Below are positions 1 through 7,198 of a stretch of DNA of 23,314 nucleotides, piece after piece (position 1 is the first letter of the stretch; the number at the start of each line of letters is the position of its first letter). The stretch comes from CALJTV01 sp034433775 (GTDB taxonomy: Bacteria; Chloroflexota; Dehalococcoidia; GIF9; UBA5629). Location: positions 1 through 23,314 of the forward strand of contig DAOUAI010000003.1 in the NCBI GenBank assembly GCA_034433775.1, in the 5' to 3' direction. The position numbers and the translations under genes are program-made. The notes below the pieces were generated by a model. It made no database searches. It saw only the letters and a program-made list of their open reading frames with translations, and was not told the origin of the DNA.

Positions 1-112
1 CCACCATTAAAGCAAAAACAACAACCATTAGAGACAGCTCCCGAACTTGTTTGCGGATTTGTCACTCGTGAGAATGAGGGTGTTATTACCAACAACTACA
101 GCAATTTAAGTT

Positions 113-132
113 ACACGTATTCGTGTCTTTTT
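113..132 (+). terminator. Weak rho-independent terminator candidate
   Basis: A 5-bp stem, ACACG (113-117) and CGTGT (122-126), closes a TATT loop and is followed by CTTTTT. It could end a transcript entering from the left of the window. The stem is short and carries few G:C pairs, so the call is weak. Nothing else in positions 1-150 looks coding. Confidence 0.3.
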
Positions 133-152
133 AGGCCTGTAATCCATCTTCA

Positions 153-181
153 TTGACACGAGCAAAGCAGCATAGTACTAT
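153..181 (+). promoter_or_regulatory. Promoter for the lipoprotein gene
   Basis: TTGACA at 153-158, a 17-nt spacer and TACTAT at 176-181 form a good sigma-70-type promoter. Transcription would start near 188 and give a leader of about 45 nt before the ATG at 233. The gene is therefore probably transcribed on its own. Confidence 0.6.
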
Positions 182-232
182 TGTCTACATTAGTAAAATG
201 TCTTATTGGGCTTAATTTTAAGGGGGTGTATT

Positions 233-1486
233 ATGCGCTTTTACAAAAAAGTATTGCCTGTTCTCATAGTCTGTGCGGTACTCAGCGTACTATCTCTTAG
301 CGCCTGTGGTAGAAAGGCTGCGCCAGCTGCTACCAGCACAACTCCAGCTACGACAGTAGGTGACAAGCTTGGCTTCCACACTACAAAGGCAAAGGGTGAA
401 CAAAAATGTATTGTCGTGCTGACGAATTTTCCTGATGTAAATCGCAAGTATCCTGAAACAATGCTGATTAATCGGATTACTGGATTCCTCGGTCCTTATT
501 TTAAAGCTGCGTCATATGGGAAATTGGCGCTCCAGGTTGATGTCAGCAAGGCTGTCGTGCTGCCAGAACCAGTGTCGTACTATAAAATATCACCAAAAAA
601 TCTTGATGTTGATCCAACAAAAATCACAGCAATAGTGACTGATGCAATAAACGCTGTAGATAGTGAGGTTAATTTCAATGATTACGACTATGTAATTCTT
701 GCACTGGGGGCGACACAGGTGGAGTATGGTATGGTAGGTCTGTGCCCTATTCCTGGGATGCTTGGATTCGAAGTTGATTCTGTTAGCAACAAGAGCGGTG
801 AGACTGTATATAATGCTGCCATATTTGGAGAAAATGCCCACCTGGGCACATATGTTCATGATACCCTGCATATGCTGGGTGGCAGAATCGGTAAACAGCG
901 CCTGACCCCGTGTCTATATGATCATGAACTTCAGGCAAAGTATCCTCATATGCCCGAATTTGCCAATGCTTTTATTAATATGGGTTTCTGGGATCCTTTA
1001 TCATCTCACGCACCATATAAGTATGAATTGCAGCAGCCAACCGGGTTATCTTCTTGGACAAAGTTGCGTCTGAACTGGATTGATGAGTCGAAAATAGCGC
1101 TTGTTCCAGCAGGCCAGACAGCTACAGTCAAACTTGACCCACTGACGGACCAGAATGCAGCGACCTTGGTGGTGAAGATTCCTATTACAGATAAGACCTA
1201 TTACCTTGTTGAAAATCGTCAGAAGACGGGTTTAGATCAAAATATTCCCACAACGGGCATCTTGGTACTTTATGCAGATGACTCAATTCTTGAATGTCAT
1301 CATGGGGAAGCTCCCGTAAAGATAATGGACGCTAATCCCAGCGTTCCTTATCTAAACGACGCTACATTTGATATTGGGAAGAAAGATACCTACATTGACA
1401 CTAAAAACAATATAGCGATTATTCTCCAGAAGAAGGACGGATTATCATACCAAATTCAAATCACCAGTGCCGATAAAGCCAAATAG
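233..1486 (+). CDS. Secreted lipoprotein, M6-like metalloprotease domain
   Basis: A 417-residue protein exported as a lipoprotein: residues 1-24 are a signal peptide (KK followed by a long hydrophobic run), and the lipobox LSAC ends at Cys25. A low-complexity Ala/Thr/Pro linker follows, then a globular domain. HDTLH at 209-213 lies where M6 (immune-inhibitor-A-like) peptidases have HExxH, and LYD at 228-230 resembles the nearby LYD of that family. The general-base Glu is replaced by Asp, so the protein may be a weak protease or a non-catalytic relative. I chose the ATG at 233 over an upstream TTG at 206 because AGGGGGTG lies 4 nt before it and the signal peptide starts there. It is monocistronic and convergent with the ACR3-like gene. 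The M6 assignment rests on the zinc motif and general layout only. Confidence 0.7.
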   Translation: MRFYKKVLPVLIVCAVLSVLSLSACGRKAAPAATSTTPATTVGDKLGFHTTKAKGEQKCIVVLTNFPDVNRKYPETMLINRITGFLGPYFKAASYGKLALQVDVSKAVVLPEPVSYYKISPKNLDVDPTKITAIVTDAINAVDSEVNFNDYDYVILALGATQVEYGMVGLCPIPGMLGFEVDSVSNKSGETVYNAAIFGENAHLGTYVHDTLHMLGGRIGKQRLTPCLYDHELQAKYPHMPEFANAFINMGFWDPLSSHAPYKYELQQPTGLSSWTKLRLNWIDESKIALVPAGQTATVKLDPLTDQNAATLVVKIPITDKTYYLVENRQKTGLDQNIPTTGILVLYADDSILECHHGEAPVKIMDANPSVPYLNDATFDIGKKDTYIDTKNNIAIILQKKDGLSYQIQITSADKAK

Positions 1487-1577
1487 GTCAAATATTTTAA
1501 ATACAAATAAACCTACATAAAACCTATTGCGTATAATGAAGGGAAGGTCTGCCGCAATTTATGCCAATAGCACGCTA

Positions 1578-2546
1578 CTATTTCCCTTTCCCGCCCAGTC
1601 CATGTCGAAAAAGCTGGTAGAAGCTAACTGCTGTCAGCATCTGGAGGGCAAAACCAACAGCTATGGGCAAACTTGCCAGCCCCTTGAAGCTCATTGCAGC
1701 TATGCCGATGGCAAGGGGAAGGTTCTTCATCCCCGAGGAATAGGTAATAGCTATATTTATGCCTCTGGGGAAGAGCTTAACACTTGCCAAATAGGCGATT
1801 ATGAACAAGATAGGGAAAATCAGAACGGTAGACATGATTACAGGTGCTATCAAGGCACTGTTTTTCATAATGGATGGCATGGCTGTGTTTATCGCCATGA
1901 ACATGAGAAAGACAGCCATAGTAGCAGATATAGCGGGCATTAGCGGCAGGTAGTTCTGAATGTTAACCCACCTATCCAAGAGTTCTCTTAACGCGATAGC
2001 ACCCAGCACTGGGAAGAGCACAGTATATACGAGATTGGTGAGCATCCCCAGGATATCAATAGTAACAAACCTTCCGGCAAACAGGGACATAAGGGGAGGA
2101 ATTACAAAGGGTGCCAGCAGCATAGTAATCGCCTCGATAACAATGACCAGAGGAACATCTCCTTTAAGGAGACCAGTCCACATCATAGCCATGCCAGCAC
2201 AGGGGACGACTCCGATTAGGATGAGTCCGGTGGCTAAGTCAGCATGACCGGAAAGGAATATTAAAGCCAGCAGCCAGCATAGGAAAGGAGCAAAAAGGAA
2301 GTTCAACGCCAGTCCAAGGAGAGTCCCCTTCCAATTCCTAGCTGCCACTCCCAGGTTGCTAAAGGTGATGGTAAAGCTCATGGCTGCTATCAGAATTACG
2401 ATGAGCGGCGTGTTGAAGTGCCGGATAAACTGCCCGGGGCTGGCAGTAAAGAGCCCCACTAGTAAGGCAACAACTAGGGTAGCTATAATTATGTAGGTAT
2501 AGTTGTCCCTGACAAACCTGGCATAGGCATTTATAGCGTTCACCAC
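1578..2546 (-). CDS. ACR3/bile-acid-symporter-type permease, possibly arsenite exporter
   Basis: An integral membrane protein of about 322 residues with some ten hydrophobic segments, typical of the BASS/ACR3 superfamily. PCAGMAMMW, with Cys116, matches the PCxxMxxxW signature of ACR3 arsenite exporters, where this cysteine is required for transport; the following GLLKGD also fits. The likely role is efflux of arsenite or a similar oxyanion across the cytoplasmic membrane. The frame is open back to a TTG at 2594, which would overlap the upstream permease by 17 nt. I prefer the GTG at 2546, which has GGAG 11 nt before it. It is the last gene of a four-gene unit with DGC, Fe-S and TauE/SafE-like proteins. 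No ArsR or arsenate reductase is in the window, so the substrate is inference. Confidence 0.75.
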   Translation of the reverse strand: MVNAINAYARFVRDNYTYIIIATLVVALLVGLFTASPGQFIRHFNTPLIVILIAAMSFTITFSNLGVAARNWKGTLLGLALNFLFAPFLCWLLALIFLSGHADLATGLILIGVVPCAGMAMMWTGLLKGDVPLVIVIEAITMLLAPFVIPPLMSLFAGRFVTIDILGMLTNLVYTVLFPVLGAIALRELLDRWVNIQNYLPLMPAISATMAVFLMFMAINTAMPSIMKNSALIAPVIMSTVLIFPILFIIAYLASVKLFPRGINIAITYSSGMKNLPLAIGIAAMSFKGLASLPIAVGFALQMLTAVSFYQLFRHGLGGKGK

Positions 2547-2577
2547 TAAGTATAATTCTCCGCTAGTTACAGATCGC

Positions 2578-3363
2578 CTATATTTGAATACCAAAGAAAA
2601 GCAGGATGTATTTCAGGGCTACATAGGTAAAGATGATGCCGAAAGCCGCTTTCAGTGTAGCCGGTTTGAAGCGGGCTACCAGCCTGGCTCCGATAATAGC
2701 ACCGCCAGCCGCTCCAATTCCCAGAACAACAGCGCTGAGAATGTCAGTAAATCCCTGGTAAATTTTGATGCCAGCACCTACTAAAGCAAACCAAACGAAA
2801 GCAGCCATAGATGAGCCTATGGCAATGCGTAACGGCGAGCGTGCAATATAGATAAAGCTGGGAACCAAGGCGTAGCCACCCCCGAGTCCGATGATACCGG
2901 TGAGGAAACCTACCCCCGCCCCTATACCCGCTTTAGTAGTGTTAGCAGCCATAATTCTGTCGCCGGGAACCTCGGGCATCTTCCTCTGAAAAAAGCCCTC
3001 ATATAGCATCCTGATTGCTGGCAAGATGAAAGCAAGACCGACGACGAGATCAATGACCTTGCCGTATTTTGATATGTAATAGAACACAACTGAACCAACT
3101 ATGACACCCACAACCCCAGCAGGTGCTATCCACTTTATTGCCTGCCAGTCAACATTGCCCAATCTCCAGTGCTGGATTGCACCTGATGCAGCAGTGAAGA
3201 CCACAGCAGTTAAAGTTGTCCCCACTGCTAAAGCCGGAGAGAAGTTAAAACCAAAGCGTATGACAGGCATCATGAGCACACAACCACCGATGCCCAGAAG
3301 TCCACCGATACCACCAGCCAGTATCCCGACAACAAAAAGTATAGCCAGTACTGCAGCGCTCAT
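2578..3363 (-). CDS. TauE/SafE (TSUP) family sulfite/anion permease
   Basis: A 261-residue membrane protein with about eight hydrophobic segments arranged as two similar halves. Each half starts with the glycine-rich pattern of the TSUP family: GGIGGLLGIGGCVLMMP near residues 17-33 and TGIIGLGGGYALVP near 155-168. Known members export sulfite, sulfoacetate or other sulfur compounds, usually by proton coupling; the substrate here cannot be read from sequence. The ATG is preceded by AAGGGGTGG at 8-nt spacing, a strong ribosome binding site. It lies 45 nt after the Fe-S gene and directly before the ACR3-like gene, so it is probably cotranscribed with both. The pairing of two anion exporters suggests detoxification. 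Confidence 0.85.
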   Translation of the reverse strand: MSAAVLAILFVVGILAGGIGGLLGIGGCVLMMPVIRFGFNFSPALAVGTTLTAVVFTAASGAIQHWRLGNVDWQAIKWIAPAGVVGVIVGSVVFYYISKYGKVIDLVVGLAFILPAIRMLYEGFFQRKMPEVPGDRIMAANTTKAGIGAGVGFLTGIIGLGGGYALVPSFIYIARSPLRIAIGSSMAAFVWFALVGAGIKIYQGFTDILSAVVLGIGAAGGAIIGARLVARFKPATLKAAFGIIFTYVALKYILLFFGIQI

Positions 3364-3408
3364 TTTTTATACCACCCCTTTACTCTATGCTTTCTGTTTT
3401 TTTCGACT

Positions 3409-3945
3409 TTATGATATGTAGCCGTGTTTTCCAAGCAGCTCTAAAAGTCTCGCTTTTTGCACAGTATATTGATCCGTGTGAATAGGGAGGCATTTTTCAA
3501 TATCAATTTGTTTCTTTATGAGCTTGGCGGCAAAGGCAAAGCAAGTTGGCAACCCACATTGTTTGCAGTCGGTCCCCGGTAGAAGGTTATAGATATCTCG
3601 CACCTTAAGTTCAGTGGCACCTTCATAACTGGGCTTGATTTCGCTCCTTCTCCTGTACGTATCATTGATAAATTCTTTCAGCGATTCAATGACTTGTTCG
3701 GCCTCTTGTCTGTCTTTCAGCTTGGCAACAGCAATTCTATCAGAGTAGAGATTAATGACTTTACCGTCTTTCGTAAAACGTAAAATGCCGGCATCTGGAA
3801 AGTACGTGCAGCCCTCGATAACTGTATTAAGGTAGGGCAATACCTCACTGATATTATCAGAAAGCTCAGCAATGGCATTAACCGTCTGCGCTGAGAAATC
3901 GCATGGTGGAAACTCAATTTTCAGCTTATATGATTTAAGCAACAT
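3409..3945 (-). CDS. 4Fe-4S domain protein, CODH/ACS gamma-type cysteine motif
   Basis: A 178-residue soluble protein. Residues 1-110 form an alpha/beta region I do not recognise. The C-terminal part carries C127-x2-C130-G-x4-C135-x16-C152-x-P, the four-cysteine 4Fe-4S motif found at the N terminus of the corrinoid Fe-S protein large subunit (acetyl-CoA synthase gamma subunit) and in small Fe-S proteins. The function is probably electron transfer or cluster donation in the cytoplasm. There is no clear Shine-Dalgarno sequence before the ATG at 3945, so expression may depend on the upstream DGC-domain gene 60 nt away. A real corrinoid protein would be over 400 residues, so this is a domain relative and not the ACS subunit. 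Confidence 0.75.
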   Translation of the reverse strand: MLLKSYKLKIEFPPCDFSAQTVNAIAELSDNISEVLPYLNTVIEGCTYFPDAGILRFTKDGKVINLYSDRIAVAKLKDRQEAEQVIESLKEFINDTYRRRSEIKPSYEGATELKVRDIYNLLPGTDCKQCGLPTCFAFAAKLIKKQIDIEKCLPIHTDQYTVQKARLLELLGKHGYIS

Positions 3946-4005
3946 CGCTTCGCTGTTCGCTTACTTAAACCGCTTTTCAACCTCTTTATTTCGGGCGACA
4001 TTTCA

Positions 4006-4443
4006 TTACTCAAGTATAGCCTTCACAATGAGCTCTTTTGCCCTCCTGACTTCATCATCGGAGACATACTCCATAACCCCCTTAATACCTTCGCCGATGT
4101 CCTCATGAAGAGCTTTTTTCTTCATGCCAATGTCCCTAACCAAAACAATACTTCTAGTTGGTGTGAACCCAGATTGTTCAACTGTCTTCCGGGCACACTC
4201 AAATTGACAGCCATCCACCGTAACTATTTTTCGCGCCGCTTTTGTCTTGCCTATCACCGGCTTCACTCCGAGCGGTAACGCCCCCAAGCAGCCAATCGCT
4301 ACCTTCTCCAGTCCTAGTTCTTTGACCACCTCGAGACAAGCCAGTGCACTGGTTATCCCCGTATTTGATAGCCCGCCGAAGCATGAAAATATGATGTTCT
4401 CGTGCGTCTTCATTCCTTCTTCCCAGTGTTTCTCTTCTGGCAT
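4006..4443 (-). CDS. DGC-domain putative zinc-binding protein
   Basis: A 145-residue cytoplasmic protein named for its central VDGCxxxCA motif (Asp77-Gly78-Cys79, Cys83). Further conserved-looking cysteines are Cys21 (FSCFGGLSNTG), Cys36 and Cys52 (AIGCLG), as expected of the DGC family of putative zinc- or metal-binding proteins. The biochemical role of the family is not established. The ATG at 4443 is preceded by AGGAGG at good spacing; an in-frame TTG start 36 nt upstream has none. It leads the unit DGC, Fe-S, TauE/SafE, ACR3, which suggests a part in handling a thiol-reactive metalloid or sulfur compound; that is inference from neighbours. Confidence 0.8.
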   Translation of the reverse strand: MPEEKHWEEGMKTHENIIFSCFGGLSNTGITSALACLEVVKELGLEKVAIGCLGALPLGVKPVIGKTKAARKIVTVDGCQFECARKTVEQSGFTPTRSIVLVRDIGMKKKALHEDIGEGIKGVMEYVSDDEVRRAKELIVKAILE

Positions 4444-4572
4444 AGAAGTCCTCCTATCTTTACAATTTGTTTTGAGCAAAAACTCGGCACTTGAAATCTT
4501 GTCTTGCTATGTAGAGTGCTGAAAGTATCCGCGATACCTGCATGTATAGGGTCCCAATTTATATGCGTAAAT

Positions 4573-4595
4573 GCATAATATTGCATATATTATGC
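4573..4595. repeat. 23-bp perfect palindrome, operator or dif-like site
   Basis: GCATAATAT (4573-4581) and ATATTATGC (4587-4595) are exact inverted repeats around TGCAT. The right half overlaps the -10 hexamer of the putative DGC-operon promoter, which is where a repressor of the ArsR/SmtB type would bind. The inner GCATAA...TTATGC words also resemble the arms of Xer dif sites, but the 11-nt centre is too long for that. Confidence 0.5.
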
Positions 4596-4620
4596 TAGCT
4601 GATTGTAGTCACCCTGTCAA
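4592..4620 (-). promoter_or_regulatory. Promoter for the DGC-FeS-TSUP-ACR3 unit
   Basis: Read on the minus strand, TTGACA (4620-4615), a 17-nt spacer and TAGCAT (4597-4592) form a sigma-70-type promoter with a perfect -35 and a 4/6 -10. It points to the DGC gene start at 4443. The overlap with the palindrome suggests repression at the -10. Confidence 0.55.
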
Positions 4621-4834
4621 GTGGGGGGAATAAACTTGATGCTGATACACAAGCTCCAAACAGACTTCTGTTACCGTAAGAAAACTGTTCCGGTGAATTC
4701 GGAGACGCAAAGCATGCTAGAATGCCAGTCCGCTGCTTGTCAAACAGGATGTCTTGGAGTTACCTGTAGTTACGCAAGCACAAGCGAGGTTTCTGCCAAT
4801 TTTTGTGAAAAAGATGGATACAATTGAATTTGTG

Positions 4835-5752
4835 TTATCTCCCTTGCAAGTAGCGGACTACAGAGAGGGCAGCAGTAGCACCGTCGCCAACAGCGCTGGA
4901 TACCTGGCGCGGCGAGTTGGTTCTGATATCGCCAGCAGCAAAAATACCCGGTGTTCGCGTTGCCATCAGCCCATCAGTGATGATGTGCCCTGTTTCATCT
5001 AAACTCACTATGTCAGCAAAGCTACGGCTGTTCGGCTCCAGCCCTATGGCCACAAACACACCGGACACCTCAAGCACTGAAGTTTTTCCAGTTTTTACAT
5101 TGCGTAACTTCAGTCCACTTACTTTCTCTTCGCCAATGATCTCCTCGACCACGGTGTCCCAGATAAATTTTAGTCCTTTTTTAAGGAAAGCTTGCTTCTG
5201 GAGCACTTCTGCCGCCCGAAGCTGATCTCTCCGATGTATCACATAGACATTACTGGCATGCTCACTGAGTTCAATCGCATCAGTCAACGCAGTATCCCCT
5301 CCGCCGACAACAGCTACATCGAGACCACGAAAAAGGAAACCATCACAGGTAGCACAATAGGATACACCACGACCCATCAATCTATCTTCTCCAGGGACAT
5401 TGAGCCGCCGGTACTCCGACCCGGCAGCAATGATTACAGCTCGAGTTTCTAGATCGCCTGCACTTGTGATGACAATATAACGAGCGCCAGCCTGTTTAAT
5501 ACCTGTAACTTCAACATTCGCAGTCTCCAATCCGTACTTCACCGCTTGTTGGTGCATCAGATTAGCTAATTCAATCCCGGAGATGCCGTCAGGAAAACCG
5601 GGATAGTTATCGACTCTACGGGCATTTACTATTTGCCCGCCAAACAAAGCACGCTCCAGCAATAAGGCTCTAAGCCCGGCACGACAAGCATACATGCTAG
5701 CTGTCAACCCGGCTGGTCCACCACCAATGACGATAACCTCATAAGCAGACAT
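4835..5752 (-). CDS. trxB: Thioredoxin reductase (NADPH, FAD)
   Basis: A 305-residue low-molecular-weight thioredoxin reductase, which passes electrons from NAD(P)H through FAD to a redox disulfide and on to thioredoxin. Visible features in order: N-terminal FAD-binding GGGPAG (about residues 11-16), the redox-active CATC at 133-136, NAD(P)-binding GGGDTA, and the C-terminal FAD motif GIFAAGD near residue 275. The length is normal for the family. I chose the ATG at 5752, which follows GGTGA at 5 nt; GTG and TTG codons lie 9 and 12 nt upstream without better sites. It stands alone, about 390 nt upstream of the DGC unit on the same strand. A glutaredoxin-like selenoprotein elsewhere in the window could be a related redox partner. 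Confidence 0.95.
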   Translation of the reverse strand: MSAYEVIVIGGGPAGLTASMYACRAGLRALLLERALFGGQIVNARRVDNYPGFPDGISGIELANLMHQQAVKYGLETANVEVTGIKQAGARYIVITSAGDLETRAVIIAAGSEYRRLNVPGEDRLMGRGVSYCATCDGFLFRGLDVAVVGGGDTALTDAIELSEHASNVYVIHRRDQLRAAEVLQKQAFLKKGLKFIWDTVVEEIIGEEKVSGLKLRNVKTGKTSVLEVSGVFVAIGLEPNSRSFADIVSLDETGHIITDGLMATRTPGIFAAGDIRTNSPRQVSSAVGDGATAALSVVRYLQGR

Positions 5753-5825
5753 TGCTTTCACCAAGCATCACAAAAGAAAGTAAGCTCCTCTACTATTACA
5801 GATTGTACAGGATTTTGAATGGCAG

Positions 5826-5860
5826 TTCCACTTGGTGGAAGTTGACATAATATTAACAAT
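5826..5860 (+). repeat. Hairpin followed by one copy of the TTGACATAATATT word
   Basis: TTCCAC (5826-5831) and GTGGAA (5835-5840) are a perfect 6-bp inverted repeat around TTG. Directly after it comes TTGACATAATATT (5842-5854). The 19 nt from A5840 to A5858 are identical to a stretch inside dapF on the other strand. It lies between the divergent trxB and response-regulator genes. Confidence 0.4.
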
Positions 5861-5953
5861 GGCAACCTCTGAGTGTCCGTAACTTTAGTACTAATTGGCA
5901 TGAGGATTTAGTCATGGTAACTTAATCTGAATCTGTAAAATCGCACGGTAAGT

Positions 5954-5983
5954 TTGCCGTAATCATATGTGAAATGCGATAAT
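5954..5983 (+). promoter_or_regulatory. Promoter for the HD-GYP response regulator
   Basis: TTGCCG (5954-5959), an 18-nt spacer and GATAAT (5978-5983) make a plausible sigma-70-type promoter about 40 nt before the ATG at 6025. Confidence 0.45.
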
Positions 5984-6024
5984 AAATAAAAGCAAGAATA
6001 ATAAGCAAGCTGGGGTGGGATAAT

Positions 6025-7143
6025 ATGAAAGCAGGGAGCAACAACTTCTCAGCCACCTTGGAAAAAACTCGAGGCGAAGTTTTTGAAGATTTCACCATTG
6101 CTGCCTTAGCAAACCATCTACAAGGTAATCAGAAGGCAAAGGTGTTGGTAGTAGACGATGAACCCACGGTCCGAGAGATGATTAGTCGCAAGCTACGAGA
6201 GCATGGATTTACATGTGCAACCGCTGCTGGAGGCAGTGAAGCTCTGAGCAAAATCAAAAAACACAACTTCGACCTGGTGCTTTTGGATATTAGAATGCCT
6301 GAAAAGAGCGGACTTGCAACACTGACAGAAATAAAAAGCCAATATCCCGACATTGCAGTCATCATGGTGACTGTGGTAGCTGATATAGATACAGCTATCG
6401 GCTCCATGAGGGAAGGGGCATCCGACTTCATCCTCAAGCCCGTAGACTTTGATATCCTGTTGCTAAACGTGGATAGAGTATTAGAGAAAAGAAGTTTGAT
6501 ACTCGAAAACAAGAGGTATCAGCTTTATCTGGAGCAGAGAGTTGCCGAGCAGGCAAAAGTAATACGCGAATCGTTTATTAACTCAGTCAAGTCGCTAGTT
6601 CACGCCTTGGAAGCCAAAGATGTATACACAAGCGGTCACTCACAAAGGGTAACAGATGTAGCAACCGATATCGCTAAGGCAATGCATTGGGATGAGGGAC
6701 AATTGGAGAAAATAAAACTCGCCGGTATTTTACACGACATCGGTAAAATCGGTGTTCCAGAATCGATACTAAACAAACCTGGCAAGCTGGAGAAAGATGA
6801 ATTCGAAATAGTGAAAACCCATTGTGAAATAGGCGAAAGAATTTTACGCTCGGTCATAACAGAGGAAGAAATACTCAAGGTGATCCGGCACCATCACGAG
6901 CGCTATGACGGTGCCGGATACCCGGATGGACTACTAGGCGACAGTATCCCTCGAGGTGCTAGGATCCTTGCTGCTGCTGATGCTTACGACGCAATGACCT
7001 CAGATCGCCCGTATCGAAAAGCAATGACCCACTCGCAGGCATGTATTGAATTAGAGAAAGGAAGCGGACGTCAATTCGACCCCGAAGTGACGGGTATCTT
7101 CCTGGCAGAAGTAGCCCCAAGGCTCAAACTACGGTGCTCGTAA
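6025..7143 (+). CDS. Response regulator with HD-GYP output domain
   Basis: A 372-residue two-component regulator, predicted to hydrolyse cyclic di-GMP. After a 38-residue lead, the receiver domain shows Asp44-Asp45, the phosphoacceptor Asp88 (LLDIRMP) and Lys138 (LKPVD). A helical linker (about 150-190) joins it to an HD-GYP domain with H237-D238 (HDIGKIGVP), the metal-binding HHHE (289-292) and DGAGYPDG (295-302), where GYP is intact. The ATG follows GGGGTGGGA. No histidine kinase is adjacent, so it is an orphan regulator here. The family usually lowers c-di-GMP, affecting motility, adhesion or surface behaviour; the actual process is unknown. It is divergent from trxB and convergent with the recombinase gene. 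Confidence 0.9.
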   Translation: MKAGSNNFSATLEKTRGEVFEDFTIAALANHLQGNQKAKVLVVDDEPTVREMISRKLREHGFTCATAAGGSEALSKIKKHNFDLVLLDIRMPEKSGLATLTEIKSQYPDIAVIMVTVVADIDTAIGSMREGASDFILKPVDFDILLLNVDRVLEKRSLILENKRYQLYLEQRVAEQAKVIRESFINSVKSLVHALEAKDVYTSGHSQRVTDVATDIAKAMHWDEGQLEKIKLAGILHDIGKIGVPESILNKPGKLEKDEFEIVKTHCEIGERILRSVITEEEILKVIRHHHERYDGAGYPDGLLGDSIPRGARILAAADAYDAMTSDRPYRKAMTHSQACIELEKGSGRQFDPEVTGIFLAEVAPRLKLRCS

Positions 7144-7179
7144 CACAGTACCAAAAAGAACCGCGGCCCCACAATATAC

Positions 7180-7192
7180 TTGACATAATATT
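7180..7192 (+). repeat. Copy of the 13-bp word TTGACATAATATT
   Basis: An exact copy in the short gap between the convergent HD-GYP and recombinase genes. No -10 element lies at promoter distance, so it is unlikely to act as a -35. Confidence 0.4.
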
Positions 7193-7198
7193 CGATTG

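Larger units (their letters stand above)
4444..4834. other. Intergenic leader and control region upstream of the DGC gene
   Basis: This 391-nt gap holds a leader of roughly 140 nt for the minus-strand DGC gene. Within the leader, AAGTATC (4523-4529) and GATACCT (4533-4539) form a 7-bp hairpin with a CGC loop, one pair being G:U. Beyond it lie the palindrome at 4573-4595 and the promoter at 4592-4620. On the plus strand, a 62-codon Cys-rich frame (4639-4827) follows a G-rich stretch, but I could not support it as a gene. No known riboswitch was recognised. Confidence 0.5.

Noticed and set aside
3409..3945. Fe-S protein as the acetyl-CoA synthase gamma subunit
   Set aside because: Only the four-cysteine motif is shared; the protein is far too short and lacks the TIM-barrel corrinoid-protein domain.
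4639..4827. Plus-strand frame of 62 codons, rich in cysteine, after a G-rich possible ribosome binding site
   Set aside because: No recognised motif spacing, no clear promoter, and the region is the control region of a minus-strand operon. I could not support it as a gene, though a homologue search would settle it.
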